The notes: generated by a model from the letters alone, not told the origin. DNA of 64,000 nucleotides from an uncultured Litoreibacter sp. (GCA_947501685.1 CANMWQ010000006.1:175774-239773); one strand, 5' to 3'. Numbered from the stretch's first letter, positions 1 to 9,147 are shown. Numbers and translations: made by a program.

Positions 1-1
1 C

Positions 2-892
2 GGCTTCTTGTCGGTGGTGGTCGTGGGCGCGTGGAGCTTTTTTGCAGCGCGTGTTTTGTTCTTTGAGTTCTCCGGCCAGAACGCGTCGAACACGGGCGAC
101 CCGATCCGGTTTGGGACCATGGATTACCTGCCGTGGTTTCTTGGCACCATCGCCGTGGCGCTGTTGCTGATGTTCTTTGTCTTCGGATTGGAGCGGACCA
201 AGAAGGGCTGGGATATGGGCAAGGGGCTGGTGCCGCCGATCATCATTATCGGCGTGGTGCTGGGCTCCATCTATATGGGCATCACCGGCATCACGGAGGC
301 CGCTGGGATGGGTGCGTTTGCCGTGCTCGTCATGGCTGCACTCAGGGGTGAGGCGTCTTGGGATCTTCTGTGGGACTCGCTGATGCGGACGCTGAAATCC
401 ACCGGCACGATCATCTGGGTGACCATCGGTGCGGCGGCGCTGGCAGGCGCTTACACCATCGCGGGCGGGCCGGTCTTTGTGGCCGATCTGGTCGTGGGGC
501 TCGACGTGCCGACCATGGGTGTCATTCTGGTGATGATGGTGATCCTGCTGTTCATGGGTGCCTTCATGGATTGGGTTGGGATTGTGCTGTTGATCATCCC
601 AGTCTTCCTGCCAATTGTCCTGCGCCTGCCCATCGAGGAGATCGGGGTCTTTGGCCAGCTTGAGGCCAAACATGTGGCGATCTGGTTCGGGGTTGTGTTC
701 TGTATGAACATGCAGGTCAGCTTCCTGTCGCCGCCCTTTGGCCCTGCGGCCTTTTACCTGAAATCGGTGGCCCCGCCGCATATCTCGCTGACGGATATCT
801 TCAAAGGCTTCCTGCCCTTTATCGCGATCCAGCTCTGCGCGCTGTCGGTGCTGCTGATCTGGCCTCCGATTGTCGCGCTTCTTTTGCCGTAA
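2..892 (+). CDS. TRAP transporter large permease (DctM-type), 5'-truncated
   Basis: C-terminal about 296 residues of an integral membrane protein; the frame is open to the window edge, so the true start lies upstream. It is a series of long hydrophobic helices joined by short loops, with the DctM-like elements G-I-T-G-I-T-E-A-A-G-M-G-A (about residues 90-105) and F-M-D-W-V-G-I and S-P-P-F-G-P-A-A in the second half. DctM subunits form the Na+-driven substrate channel of TRAP transporters, working with a small DctQ subunit and a periplasmic binding protein that would lie upstream. It is followed after 48 bp by a UxaA-type dehydratase, so the imported compound is probably an organic or sugar acid fed to the downstream enzymes. 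Family call is firm; substrate unknown. Confidence 0.9.
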   Translation, partial: GFLSVVVVGAWSFFAARVLFFEFSGQNASNTGDPIRFGTMDYLPWFLGTIAVALLLMFFVFGLERTKKGWDMGKGLVPPIIIIGVVLGSIYMGITGITEAAGMGAFAVLVMAALRGEASWDLLWDSLMRTLKSTGTIIWVTIGAAALAGAYTIAGGPVFVADLVVGLDVPTMGVILVMMVILLFMGAFMDWVGIVLLIIPVFLPIVLRLPIEEIGVFGQLEAKHVAIWFGVVFCMNMQVSFLSPPFGPAAFYLKSVAPPHISLTDIFKGFLPFIAIQLCALSVLLIWPPIVALLLP

Positions 893-940
893 CAGGGTGC
901 CCGGATGCATCGCTCTCTTTGATTTTGGTGGAGGCTTGAG

Positions 941-2446
941 ATGAAAGACTACATCCGCCTTGATCCCGACGACAATGTCGTCACGGCCACGCGGGCGCTG
1001 GAGGTGGGGGTTGAGGTCGCAGATGGCAAGACCACCACGGCTCTGATTCCGTCGGGCCATAAGGTGGCTATTCGTGCGATCCCCAAGGGCGACCAGATCC
1101 GCAAATATGCGCAGATGATTGGGGTGGCCTCGGACCACATCGCTCCGGGGGAGCATGTGCATGTGCATAATTGCGACTTCGTGGCGACGGATCAGGACTA
1201 TGAGTTTGGCACTGATATGCGGCCCGTGGCGGCTGCGTTAGGTGACACATTCATGGGCTACCGGCGCGAGAATGGCGGCGTGGGAACGCGCAACTACATT
1301 GCGATTGTGACTTCGGTGAATTGCTCGGCCACAGCGGCGCGGCGGATTGCGGATCATTTTACGGAGGAGCGGTTGGCCGACTATCCGAATGTCGACGGGG
1401 TCTGCGCCTTTGTGCATGGCACAGGCTGCGGCATGGCCGATAGCGGCGACGGGTTCGAGGCGTTGCAGCGCGTGATGTGGGGCTACGCCAAACACCCCAA
1501 CCATGCGGGCGTGTTGATGGTGGGTCTGGGCTGCGAGATGAACCAGATCGACTGGCTGGTGGAGGCTTACGGGCTGAAGATGTCCGAGACGTTTCAGGTG
1601 ATGAACATTCAGGGCGTGGCCGGGCTACAGAAAACCATCGAGATGGGGATTGCCAAAGTCGAGGCGATGCTACCGATTGCCAATGAGGCCCGCCGCGAGG
1701 CCTGTCCTGTGTCGGAGCTGAAGGTCGCGCTGCAATGTGGCGGCTCGGACGCGTGGTCTGGGGTGACGGCCAATCCCGCACTTGGATATGCGTGTGATTT
1801 GCTGGCAGCACAAGGCGGCACCGGGGTGCTGGCGGAGACGCCTGAGATTTACGGCGCGGAGCATTTGCTGACGCGCCGCGCGGTGTCGCCCGCCGTCGGG
1901 GAACGGCTGATCGGACTGATTGACTGGTGGAAGGATTACACGGAACGCAACCGTGGCTCGATGGATAACAACCCCAGCCCCGGCAATAAGAAGGGCGGGC
2001 TCACCACGATTTTGGAGAAGTCGCTGGGGGCCGCAGCCAAGGGGGGGACGTCTCCGCTGACGGGCGTTTACAAATATGCCGAGCCGGTGACGGCCAAAGG
2101 GTTCACCTTCATGGACTCGCCCGGATACGATCCCGCCAGCGTCACGGGGCAGATCGCAGGGGGCTGTCAGGTGGTGGTGTTCACCACGGGGCGTGGCTCC
2201 GCCTTTGGATCGAAACCCGCGCCGACGATCAAGGTCGCCACCAACACCGAGATGTATGCGCGCATGACCGATGACATGGATGTTAATGCGGGCGACATGC
2301 TGTCAGGGGGCGTGACCTTGGAACAAAAAGGCCGCGAAATTTATGAACTGATCCTTGCCGTGGCGTCGGGGGAGGTGTCGAAGTCCGAAGCGCAGGGCTT
2401 GGGGGATTATGAGTTCGTGCCATGGCAGATCGGGGCCGTGATGTGA
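941..2446 (+). CDS. UxaA-family altronate/galactarate-type dehydratase
   Basis: 501 residues, the full length of UxaA-type hydrolyases, which remove water from sugar acids such as altronate to give 2-keto-3-deoxy acids using an iron centre. The N-terminal 90 residues form a SAF-like domain (V-A-I-R-A-I-P-K-G-D region); the large C-terminal part has conserved cysteines in H-G-T-G-C-G-M, G-L-G-C-E-M-N-Q and L-Q-C-G-G-S-D, and T-T-G-R-G-S near the end. The start is supported by GGTGGAGG about 8 bases upstream. The stop overlaps the next start as GTGA. Altronate itself is only one possibility: galactarate, glucarate-like or other hydroxy acids are handled by the same family, and no uxaB/uxaC neighbours are present. 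Confidence 0.85.
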   Translation: MKDYIRLDPDDNVVTATRALEVGVEVADGKTTTALIPSGHKVAIRAIPKGDQIRKYAQMIGVASDHIAPGEHVHVHNCDFVATDQDYEFGTDMRPVAAALGDTFMGYRRENGGVGTRNYIAIVTSVNCSATAARRIADHFTEERLADYPNVDGVCAFVHGTGCGMADSGDGFEALQRVMWGYAKHPNHAGVLMVGLGCEMNQIDWLVEAYGLKMSETFQVMNIQGVAGLQKTIEMGIAKVEAMLPIANEARREACPVSELKVALQCGGSDAWSGVTANPALGYACDLLAAQGGTGVLAETPEIYGAEHLLTRRAVSPAVGERLIGLIDWWKDYTERNRGSMDNNPSPGNKKGGLTTILEKSLGAAAKGGTSPLTGVYKYAEPVTAKGFTFMDSPGYDPASVTGQIAGGCQVVVFTTGRGSAFGSKPAPTIKVATNTEMYARMTDDMDVNAGDMLSGGVTLEQKGREIYELILAVASGEVSKSEAQGLGDYEFVPWQIGAVM

Positions 2447-3441
2447 GACTGCTGGTCGCGGGCATCGGGCTGATAGGTGCCCGGCATCTGCGCCATGCGT
2501 TGGAGATGCCGGAGATTGACGTGGTGGGCTGCATTGACCCTGCCCTGACGCAAAGCGAGGTCCCACATTTCACGACGATCGCGGATGTGGATGTGGAGGC
2601 CGACGGCATCGTCATTGCCACGCCCTCGCATCTGCATGCCGAACACGCCGAGGCCGCCGCCGCGCGGGGCTGGCATATGTTGATCGAGAAACCTGTGGCC
2701 CATTCTGTCGCCGCTGCGGACCGGATTGTGGATGCGGCCGCGCGGGCAGGGGTTCAGGTTTTGGTGGGGCATCACCGTCGTCATCATGCGCATGTTTCGG
2801 CGTTGAAAAAGATGTTGGACAATGGGGCGGTGGGCGCGCCGGTCTTGGCCTCGTTGATCTGGGCGATGAAGAAGCCGGACGCGTATTTTGCGCAGAATTG
2901 GCGGGCGGGGGCGGATGGGTCTCCGGTGATGATCAACCTTGTCCATGAGGTGGATCTGCTGCGTTTTTTGTTCGGGGATGTGGTCAGCGTGGCCGGGGTC
3001 GGCTCGAACGCGCAACGCGGGGCGGCGCGGGTCGAAAGCGGGGCGGTGGTGCTCGGCTTTGAAGGCGGCATGGCCGCGACGATTGCCTTTGCGGACACGA
3101 CGCCCAGCCCTTGGGGGTTCGAGGCCGGGACCGGGGAGAACCCGAACATCGCGACGACGGGCGAGGATTATTTGCGGATCGCGGGCACGCAAGGTGCTGT
3201 GAGTTTTCCATCCATGACGCTGTGGAGCGGGGCGGCGGATTGGTCGCAGGCGCCTGACAGCAAGGTGCAGGATGTGGTGCGCAACGTGCCATTGACCGCG
3301 CAACTGGCTCATTTCGTGGATGTGGCCGCCGGTCGCGCGGCGCCGTTGGTGGACGCTGTCGAGGGGCGCAGGTCGCTGGACGTGACCTTGCAGATCGAGG
3401 CGGCCGTGGCGCCGCGGATGAAGGCCTCGGCATGCGCTTGA
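2443..3441 (+). CDS. Gfo/Idh/MocA-family NAD(P)-dependent oxidoreductase (paralogue 1)
   Basis: 332 residues from a GTG start that overlaps the stop of the dehydratase (GTGA); an upstream ATG in frame at 2422 would lie well inside the preceding gene and is less likely. N-terminal Rossmann fold with G-I-G-L-I-G-A-R-H (residues 6-14), the family's lysine motif in I-E-K-P-V-A-H-S and a likely catalytic His in L-V-H-E-V-D-L-L. Members oxidise or reduce hydroxyl groups on sugars, cyclitols and sugar acids. This is the first of four such genes in the operon. Its C terminus overlaps the AroE-like gene by 10 bp, indicating cotranslation. Substrate cannot be read from sequence. Confidence 0.88.
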   Translation: MRLLVAGIGLIGARHLRHALEMPEIDVVGCIDPALTQSEVPHFTTIADVDVEADGIVIATPSHLHAEHAEAAAARGWHMLIEKPVAHSVAAADRIVDAAARAGVQVLVGHHRRHHAHVSALKKMLDNGAVGAPVLASLIWAMKKPDAYFAQNWRAGADGSPVMINLVHEVDLLRFLFGDVVSVAGVGSNAQRGAARVESGAVVLGFEGGMAATIAFADTTPSPWGFEAGTGENPNIATTGEDYLRIAGTQGAVSFPSMTLWSGAADWSQAPDSKVQDVVRNVPLTAQLAHFVDVAAGRAAPLVDAVEGRRSLDVTLQIEAAVAPRMKASACA

Positions 3442-4250
3442 AGGCGGGATTGATCGGGGCGCATATCTCGCGCACCAGATTGCCAGCGGCGTTGCAGATC
3501 ATGTGCGACGCGCATGATATGACGCTGGAGTTCGAGCTCATTGATACGGCTGTGCTAAAGGCATTTGACTTTGACGCCACGGTGCATGGGCTGACCAATC
3601 GCGGCTGGACCGGGGTGACGGTGACGCATCCCTATAAGACGAATGCCGCGCGCTATGCGGAGGATGGGATGCACCCGGATGTGGCGCATCTGGGGGCGTG
3701 TAACACGCTGGTCTTTGGCGAATATCTGATTGGCTACAACACCGATTTCACCGGGTTTTTGGCGGCCTTCGAGGGTGTACAGGATCGCGGCCCGGTGGTG
3801 ATGGCGGGGGCAGGGGGCGTGGCGCGGTCTATCGGGGCGGCGCTGGTCAAGCTGGGGGTTAGCGATCTGGCGATCTACGACCCTGACACGCTGCGGGCAA
3901 AGGACCTCGCTTTCAGCATCGGCCCACCCGCCCGCGCGATCCCTTCTCATGCTTTCGCGGACACCGTGGCCTCTGCCTCTGGGGTGGTCAATGCCAGCCC
4001 GTTGGGGATGGCGGAATATCCGGGCTCTGCGTTTGATGCAGGCCTGTTGGGCGGACAGGTCTGGGCCTTCGACGCGGTCTACACCCCCACGGACACGCTC
4101 TTTTTGCAGGACTGCGCCCGCGCCGGGCTGCATTGCGTGACCGGGTTTGACCTGTTTCGCCATATGGCGGTGCGCAGCTTTGCGGCCTATACTGGGGCCC
4201 TGCCTGATCTTGACGTGGTCTGGCCAAGACTGGAGGCGCTCAGACCATGA
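3432..4250 (+). CDS. Shikimate/quinate dehydrogenase-like oxidoreductase (AroE family)
   Basis: 272 residues, typical AroE size. The N-terminal substrate domain keeps the catalytic-type Lys in V-T-H-P-Y-K-T and the Asp in Y-N-T-D-F-T-G-F; the C-terminal half carries the dinucleotide-binding G-A-G-G-V-A-R-S. The serine pair that binds the shikimate carboxylate in housekeeping AroE (S-x-S after P-I) is not present: the equivalent segment reads G-A-H-I-S-R-T-R-L-P. Together with its location inside a catabolic operon, overlapping genes on both sides (10 bp and ATGA), this argues for a catabolic polyol, quinate-like or cyclitol dehydrogenase rather than the biosynthetic enzyme. The family call is solid; the exact substrate is inference. 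Confidence 0.8.
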   Translation: MRLKAGLIGAHISRTRLPAALQIMCDAHDMTLEFELIDTAVLKAFDFDATVHGLTNRGWTGVTVTHPYKTNAARYAEDGMHPDVAHLGACNTLVFGEYLIGYNTDFTGFLAAFEGVQDRGPVVMAGAGGVARSIGAALVKLGVSDLAIYDPDTLRAKDLAFSIGPPARAIPSHAFADTVASASGVVNASPLGMAEYPGSAFDAGLLGGQVWAFDAVYTPTDTLFLQDCARAGLHCVTGFDLFRHMAVRSFAAYTGALPDLDVVWPRLEALRP

Positions 4251-5137
4251 GCCTTGAAGCCATCACCCCCGCGCAAAAGGCGTTCTATGAGGAGAACGGC
4301 TATCTGGTGTTGGAACACCGGATCCCCGAAGACATTCTCCACAACATCCGCGCTGAGATTGCGAAATTTCATGAGCAGGCGCGCGGGCTGACGGCCTCCA
4401 CCGAGCAGATTGATCTGGAGGACAGCCATAGCAGCGACGCCCCGAGGGTGCGCCGTATCAAGCTGCCGCATACTCATAACGCGGTGATGCGGGAGCTGAT
4501 GTATTCCGACCATATTCTGGCCCCCGTCCGTGACCTGATCGGGCCTGCCCTGCGGCTGCACACCTCAAAACTGAACATGAAGATGGGCGGTTACGGCGCG
4601 GCGGTGGAGTGGCATCAGGATTTTGCCTTTTACCCGCATACCAATGACGACGTGCTGGCCGTTGCCGTGATCATCGACGATATGGGGCCGGAAAACGGCC
4701 CGCTGATGGTCTTCCCCGGCTCGCATAAGCATCCGATCAATGACCATCATGTGGACGGGGTGTTTGCAGGCGCAATGGATCTGGCGGCCTGCGGCTATGA
4801 CATGAAGGACGCGGTGCAGTTGACGGGGCCTGCGGGGAGTATCTCGATCCATCATGGGCGGATTGTGCATGGCTCGGCCTTGAATGTCAGCGACCGCGAC
4901 CGGCGGTTGCTGTTTTACGAAATGATGGCGGCAGATGCGTTTCCGATCATGGGCTCGATGACCAAGTGGAATGGCATCGCGGATTATGACGCACGGCTTC
5001 TTTGCGGGGAGCCGGTGCTGGAGCCTCGGGTGCAGTCATTGGGCGCACGTATCCCTGCGCCGTTACCGACCGAAGAATTCACCATTTACGAGGTGCAAAA
5101 GCAGCTCAAGAACCGCAGTTTCGAGGTGGCCGAATGA
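4247..5137 (+). CDS. Phytanoyl-CoA dioxygenase (PhyH)-family Fe(II)/2-oxoglutarate oxygenase
   Basis: 296 residues. The iron-binding facial triad is visible as H-x-D in V-E-W-H-Q-D-F (about residues 121-127) and a distal His in I-V-H-G-S-A-L-N followed by an Arg-rich segment (S-D-R-D-R-R) expected to hold 2-oxoglutarate. The middle contains N-G-P-L-M-V-F-P-G-S-H-K, a hallmark of the PhyH family. Such enzymes hydroxylate small molecules; in bacterial operons they often act on amines, phosphonates or modified sugars. Start and stop overlap the neighbouring genes as ATGA, so it is translationally coupled within the oxidoreductase operon. Substrate unknown. Confidence 0.85.
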   Translation: MSLEAITPAQKAFYEENGYLVLEHRIPEDILHNIRAEIAKFHEQARGLTASTEQIDLEDSHSSDAPRVRRIKLPHTHNAVMRELMYSDHILAPVRDLIGPALRLHTSKLNMKMGGYGAAVEWHQDFAFYPHTNDDVLAVAVIIDDMGPENGPLMVFPGSHKHPINDHHVDGVFAGAMDLAACGYDMKDAVQLTGPAGSISIHHGRIVHGSALNVSDRDRRLLFYEMMAADAFPIMGSMTKWNGIADYDARLLCGEPVLEPRVQSLGARIPAPLPTEEFTIYEVQKQLKNRSFEVAE

Positions 5138-6231
5138 AGGTTGGCGTTGTCGGTGCCGGGTTGATGGGGTCGGCGGCTGCAAGGCATTTGGCCAAAGCCG
5201 GCCTCGACGTGACGCTGATTGGTCCTGGGGAACCTGAGAACAAGCGCACGCATCAAGGTACGTTTGGTTCGCATTATGACGAGGGGCGGATCACGCGGCA
5301 CAATGCGTTGAAGCCGTTCTGGGTGGAGGTCTCCAAAGCCTCGATTGCGCGCTATAGCGAGATCGAGGCCGAGAGCGGAATATCCTTTTTCACTGAAACC
5401 GGCGCGATGATGGTCGGCTCTGACGCGTGGATGGCGCAGGTGTATGCGGCGGCTGCTCAGCATGGGGTGGAAAGCCATGCGTTGGATGCAGGCGGGCTGG
5501 CGCAGACCTTCCCGTTTTTTAGCTTTGCTCCGGATCACTCCGGCGCTTACGAGCGCCGCCGCGCGGGCCATGTCAGCCCAAGGCGGCTGGTGGCCGCGCA
5601 ACAGGCGGCGGCCCTGAGGTACGGGGGCAGGCGGGTTGTGACCGAGGTACAAAATGTGACGGACGGCAGGGTGCAAAGCTCAGACGGGACGCTTAAATTT
5701 GACCATGTGCTTGTCGCCGCAGGCGGCTGGACGGACGCGATTTTGGGCCGCGCGCCGCATTTGGATGTCTACGCCCGCACGGTTGCGTTTTTCGAGTTGA
5801 GCGAGGCGGAGGCCGCGCGGTTGAAATCCATGCCTTCGCTTGTGTACGAAGCGCTGGAGGACCCCTATCTTTTGCCGCCGATCCGCTATCCTGATGGCAA
5901 GATATATATCAAGCTTGGCGGCGATCCCGAAGATGTTCGCCTTGACGGGCCGGGCGCGGTGGGCGACTGGTTCCGGGCCGGTGGCAACGCGCAGGTGCGC
6001 GACCGGCTGGAGGAGATGATCCGCACGCTGATGCCCTCGCTCAAGATCGACAGCGTCAGCATGGATGCGTGCGTGACCAGCTGGACCGCCGACCGCCTGC
6101 CTGAGATCAGGGCGCTGGGCGACCGGCTTGCCGTATGCACCGGCGGCAATGGCGCGGGCGCGAAATGCAGTGATGAATTGGGCCGCCGGGGGGCGGCTTT
6201 GATACTAGAGAAAATTGGAGAGACGGTATGA
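5134..6231 (+). CDS. FAD-dependent oxidoreductase, DAO/sarcosine oxidase-like
   Basis: 365 residues from the ATG that overlaps the preceding stop (ATGA); a longer frame exists upstream but lies inside the dioxygenase gene. The N terminus has the FAD dinucleotide motif G-A-G-L-M-G-S-A-A-A (residues 7-16) and an early basic turn T-F-G-S-H-Y-D-E-G-R-I-T-R resembling monomeric sarcosine or N-methylamino acid oxidases; the C terminus has C-T-G-G-N-G-A-G-A-K that would contact the flavin. Such enzymes oxidise secondary or primary amines, or hydroxy acids. It suggests that an amino or N-methyl group is removed at some stage of the pathway. The start of the next gene overlaps its stop. Family firm, substrate inferred only loosely. 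Confidence 0.82.
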   Translation: MKVGVVGAGLMGSAAARHLAKAGLDVTLIGPGEPENKRTHQGTFGSHYDEGRITRHNALKPFWVEVSKASIARYSEIEAESGISFFTETGAMMVGSDAWMAQVYAAAAQHGVESHALDAGGLAQTFPFFSFAPDHSGAYERRRAGHVSPRRLVAAQQAAALRYGGRRVVTEVQNVTDGRVQSSDGTLKFDHVLVAAGGWTDAILGRAPHLDVYARTVAFFELSEAEAARLKSMPSLVYEALEDPYLLPPIRYPDGKIYIKLGGDPEDVRLDGPGAVGDWFRAGGNAQVRDRLEEMIRTLMPSLKIDSVSMDACVTSWTADRLPEIRALGDRLAVCTGGNGAGAKCSDELGRRGAALILEKIGETV

Positions 6232-7109
6232 GTGACATTGGATTTATTGGCCTCGGCCTGATGGGCGACGCTATGGTGCAATGCCTGCAAAAATGCGGCC
6301 ATGCGCTGACAGTGGTGGCCAACACGTCGCGCACCAATGTTGAGGCCGCCGTGGCCCGTGGTGCGACGGAGGTCGGTACCGCCCGCGAGGTCGCTGCGGC
6401 GTCGGATATCGTGATGCTCTGCATGGGCACCTCGGCGCAGGTTGAAAGCCGGATGAACGGCCCCGAAGGTGTGATCGCGGGCTTGCGTCCTGGTGCCGTG
6501 GTGATCGACTTCGGCACCTCGCTGCCTGCCTCTACACGTGCGTTGGGCGAGGCTGTGGCTGCTGCCGGTGGGACGTATCTCGACGGGCCTTTGGGGCGCA
6601 CCCCGGCGCATGCGCTGGACGGCAATCTGAACATCATGTGCTCGGGCGACAAGGCGGCGTTTGAAAAGATCAAGCCTGTGCTTGCGGACCTTGGCGAGAA
6701 CGTGTTCCATCTTGGCGCGCTGGGCTCTGGGCATACGATCAAATTGATCAACAATTTCATGGGCATGACCGTCGCCAATGCCATGGCGGAGGCCTTTGCC
6801 ATGGCCGATGTGCAAGGCGTTGACCGCAAGGCGCTTTATGACGTCATGTCAGCGGGGCCGCTACATTCCGGCATGATGGATTTCGTCAAAGGCTACGGCG
6901 TGGATGGCGACCCGGCGCAGCTGGCATTTGCGATTAAAAACGCGGCCAAGGACGTGGGCTATTACGCGCAAATGGCCAAGGACGCGGATGTTGCGACGAT
7001 CATGTCGCGCTCGACTTTGGAAGCATTGGAATCCGCTCGGGACGATGGGCGCGGCGACGACATGGTCAGCCAAATGGTCGACTTCTACGCCGACCGTTTC
7101 AAGGGGTAG
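6228..7109 (+). CDS. Beta-hydroxyacid dehydrogenase (3-hydroxyisobutyrate/tartronate semialdehyde reductase family)
   Basis: 293 residues. N-terminal NAD(P)-binding motif G-F-I-G-L-G-L-M-G (residues 5-13), catalytic Lys in G-S-G-H-T-I-K-L-I-N-N-F and an all-helical C-terminal domain, as expected for 3-hydroxyisobutyrate dehydrogenase relatives. The substrate loop that normally reads D-A-P-V-S-G-G is D-G-P-L-G-R-T-P here, so the substrate is probably not 3-hydroxyisobutyrate. The ATG overlaps the stop of the flavin oxidase (ATGA). It could act on a short hydroxy acid produced from the operon's substrate. Confidence 0.85.
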   Translation: MSDIGFIGLGLMGDAMVQCLQKCGHALTVVANTSRTNVEAAVARGATEVGTAREVAAASDIVMLCMGTSAQVESRMNGPEGVIAGLRPGAVVIDFGTSLPASTRALGEAVAAAGGTYLDGPLGRTPAHALDGNLNIMCSGDKAAFEKIKPVLADLGENVFHLGALGSGHTIKLINNFMGMTVANAMAEAFAMADVQGVDRKALYDVMSAGPLHSGMMDFVKGYGVDGDPAQLAFAIKNAAKDVGYYAQMAKDADVATIMSRSTLEALESARDDGRGDDMVSQMVDFYADRFKG

Positions 7110-7118
7110 GATCTCCTG

Positions 7119-8144
7119 ATGCTAAAGGTCGCATTGATCGGCGCGGGCATGGTGGCAGACACCCATGCGCTGGCGTGCCGTGACAGCGATCTCGTGGAGC
7201 TGATCGGTGTCTGCGCCCGCTCGGAAGAGTCGGCGCAGCGCTATGCGGGCGCTTTAGCGCGCGATCACGGGATGCAGGTGCGCGCCTTTGCCGATGTGGC
7301 TGAGGTTGCGGCATCTGAGGCCGATTTTGTCATTCTTGCGACCCCGCCCGACGCGCGTCTTAAGATCGTGGAGATGCTGGCTCAAGCGGGCAAGCCGATC
7401 CTGATGGAAAAACCGGTGGAGCGCAGCCTGAGTGCTGCGCGCAGCGTCGTGCAAATCTGCGAAGGACGGGTGCCGTTGGGCGTCCTGTTTCAGCACCGCG
7501 CGGCGCAGGCATCACAGATCATGCGTGAGAAACTGCCCGAGCTCGGTGCGCTTCATACGGTTGAAATCACCGCCCCCTGGTGGCGCGACCAAGCATATTA
7601 TGACGAGCCCGGACGGGGCACTTACGCGCGTGACGGTGGCGGGGTGCTGATGACGCAGGCGATCCATGTCTTGGACCTGGCGCTGTCCTTCACCGGCCCC
7701 GTGCGCAGCGTGCAAGCCTTTGCGCGCACCTCACTGGCGCACCGGATGGAGGCGGAGGATTTTGTCTCCGCCGGGTTGGAATTTGCAAACGGGGCTGTTG
7801 GCTCGCTGGTTGCCAGCACCGCAAGCTTTCCGGGCAGTTCTGAAAGTATCAAATTGCATGGCGCAAACGCGTCTGCGGAGGTCAGCCGGGGAGAATTGGT
7901 CTGGCACAGCCGCGATGGCCGTTCGCAGACATTTGGGGCCGCAGCCAAGACCGGGTCAGGAGCCAACCCAATGGCGTTCAGCCACGCGTTGCATCAAGGG
8001 ATCATTGACGATTTCGCCGACGCCATTCACCAAGATCGCCCGCCTTTGATCACCGGGCAGGAGGCTTTGAACGTCCATGCTTTGATCGATGCGCTAACGA
8101 GGTCCTCGCGCGAGAAAAAGCAGATCGCGTTGGCAGATGTCTAA
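7119..8144 (+). CDS. Gfo/Idh/MocA-family oxidoreductase (paralogue 2)
   Basis: 341 residues, with Rossmann motif G-A-G-M-V-A-D-T-H (residues 8-16), the E-K-P-V-E-R-S lysine motif and a likely catalytic His in T-Q-A-I-H-V-L-D-L. It begins 9 bp after the preceding stop and its end overlaps the next oxidoreductase by 8 bp. Family members are NAD(P)-dependent sugar or cyclitol dehydrogenases. Having several different members side by side is typical of inositol-like or uncommon sugar catabolism, where successive positions of a ring are oxidised or epimerised. Substrate not assignable. Confidence 0.87.
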   Translation: MLKVALIGAGMVADTHALACRDSDLVELIGVCARSEESAQRYAGALARDHGMQVRAFADVAEVAASEADFVILATPPDARLKIVEMLAQAGKPILMEKPVERSLSAARSVVQICEGRVPLGVLFQHRAAQASQIMREKLPELGALHTVEITAPWWRDQAYYDEPGRGTYARDGGGVLMTQAIHVLDLALSFTGPVRSVQAFARTSLAHRMEAEDFVSAGLEFANGAVGSLVASTASFPGSSESIKLHGANASAEVSRGELVWHSRDGRSQTFGAAAKTGSGANPMAFSHALHQGIIDDFADAIHQDRPPLITGQEALNVHALIDALTRSSREKKQIALADV

Positions 8145-9147
8145 GCCGCTGCGCATCGGCATTGTGGGCATTGATCACCGCCATATCTATGGCATGGCCG
8201 CCCAGATGCAGGCGGTCGGCGCGGAGCTGGTTTGCTGGTGGACAGAAGGCACGCCGGAGACGCTTGAAGGCTTTGAAAAACGCTTCCCCAATCTGCCTCG
8301 GATGGGGTGTGCGCAGGACGTGATCTCTCGAAAGGATATCGACCTGATCTTGTTGTCGGGCATACCCTCCGAGCGCGCGGATTTCGCCATTGCCGCGATG
8401 CAGGCGGGCAAGGATGTGATGAGCGATAAGCCCGGCTGCACCACGCTGCACCAGCTGAACCGCGTTAAGGATTGCGTGGCGCAAACAGGCCGCATCTGGT
8501 CGATAGATTTCTCCGAACGGTTCGAGGTTCCTGCCGTCACCCGAGCCGCAGAGCTGGTCGCTGACGGGGCAATCGGGCGGGTGATCCAGACGATTGGCAT
8601 CGGCCCGCACCGGCTGAACCTGAACACCCGGCCAGATTGGTTTTTTGACCCAGTAAAGTTTGGCGGGATTCTGACTGATATCGCCTCGCATCAAATCGAC
8701 CAGTTCCTGTTCTTTACCGGTTCTCAGGATGCTGAAGTGACCGATGCAAGCACCGGGAATTACGGCCACCCTGAGACGCCCGGCTTGCAGGATTTTGGGC
8801 AGATTGTACTGAAATCCGACAATGCGGAGGGCTATATCCGTGTTGATTGGTTCACCCCCGATGCGCTGCCTACATGGGGCGACGGGCGGCTGATGCTGCT
8901 GGGGACCGAAGGCACGATTGAGCTGCGCAAATATGTTGATGTTGGCGGAGCGCCGGGTGGGGATCATTTGTTTTTGGTCAATGGCACGCGGTCGGAGCGA
9001 ATGGACTGCAAGGATGCGGGCCTTCCCTATTTTGCGCGTCTCGCGGGCGATATTGCGCACCGAACAGAGACTGCAATGCCGCAGGAACATGTCTTTAAAA
9101 CCATGGAGTTGGCGCTCAAAGCTCAAGCGATGGCGGAAAACATATGA
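8137..9147 (+). CDS. Gfo/Idh/MocA-family oxidoreductase (paralogue 3, divergent)
   Basis: 336 residues. The N terminus reads G-I-V-G-I-D-H-R-H-I-Y-G, a divergent Rossmann motif lacking the usual G-x-G-x-x-G spacing, and the family's E-K-P motif is D-K-P (M-S-D-K-P-G-C-T). The lysine is therefore kept but the acidic partner is Asp. A His in D-I-A-S-H-Q-I-D-Q sits where the catalytic His is expected. Overlaps with its neighbours (8 bp and ATGA) place it in the same transcript as paralogues 2 and 4. The divergence may reflect a different cofactor or substrate, or a non-catalytic partner role. Confidence 0.82.
   Translation: MSKPLRIGIVGIDHRHIYGMAAQMQAVGAELVCWWTEGTPETLEGFEKRFPNLPRMGCAQDVISRKDIDLILLSGIPSERADFAIAAMQAGKDVMSDKPGCTTLHQLNRVKDCVAQTGRIWSIDFSERFEVPAVTRAAELVADGAIGRVIQTIGIGPHRLNLNTRPDWFFDPVKFGGILTDIASHQIDQFLFFTGSQDAEVTDASTGNYGHPETPGLQDFGQIVLKSDNAEGYIRVDWFTPDALPTWGDGRLMLLGTEGTIELRKYVDVGGAPGGDHLFLVNGTRSERMDCKDAGLPYFARLAGDIAHRTETAMPQEHVFKTMELALKAQAMAENI

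Noticed and set aside
2407..3312. 301-codon minus frame opposite the first Gfo/Idh/MocA gene
   Set aside because: Arg/His-rich shadow; the plus frame has Rossmann and E-K-P motifs.
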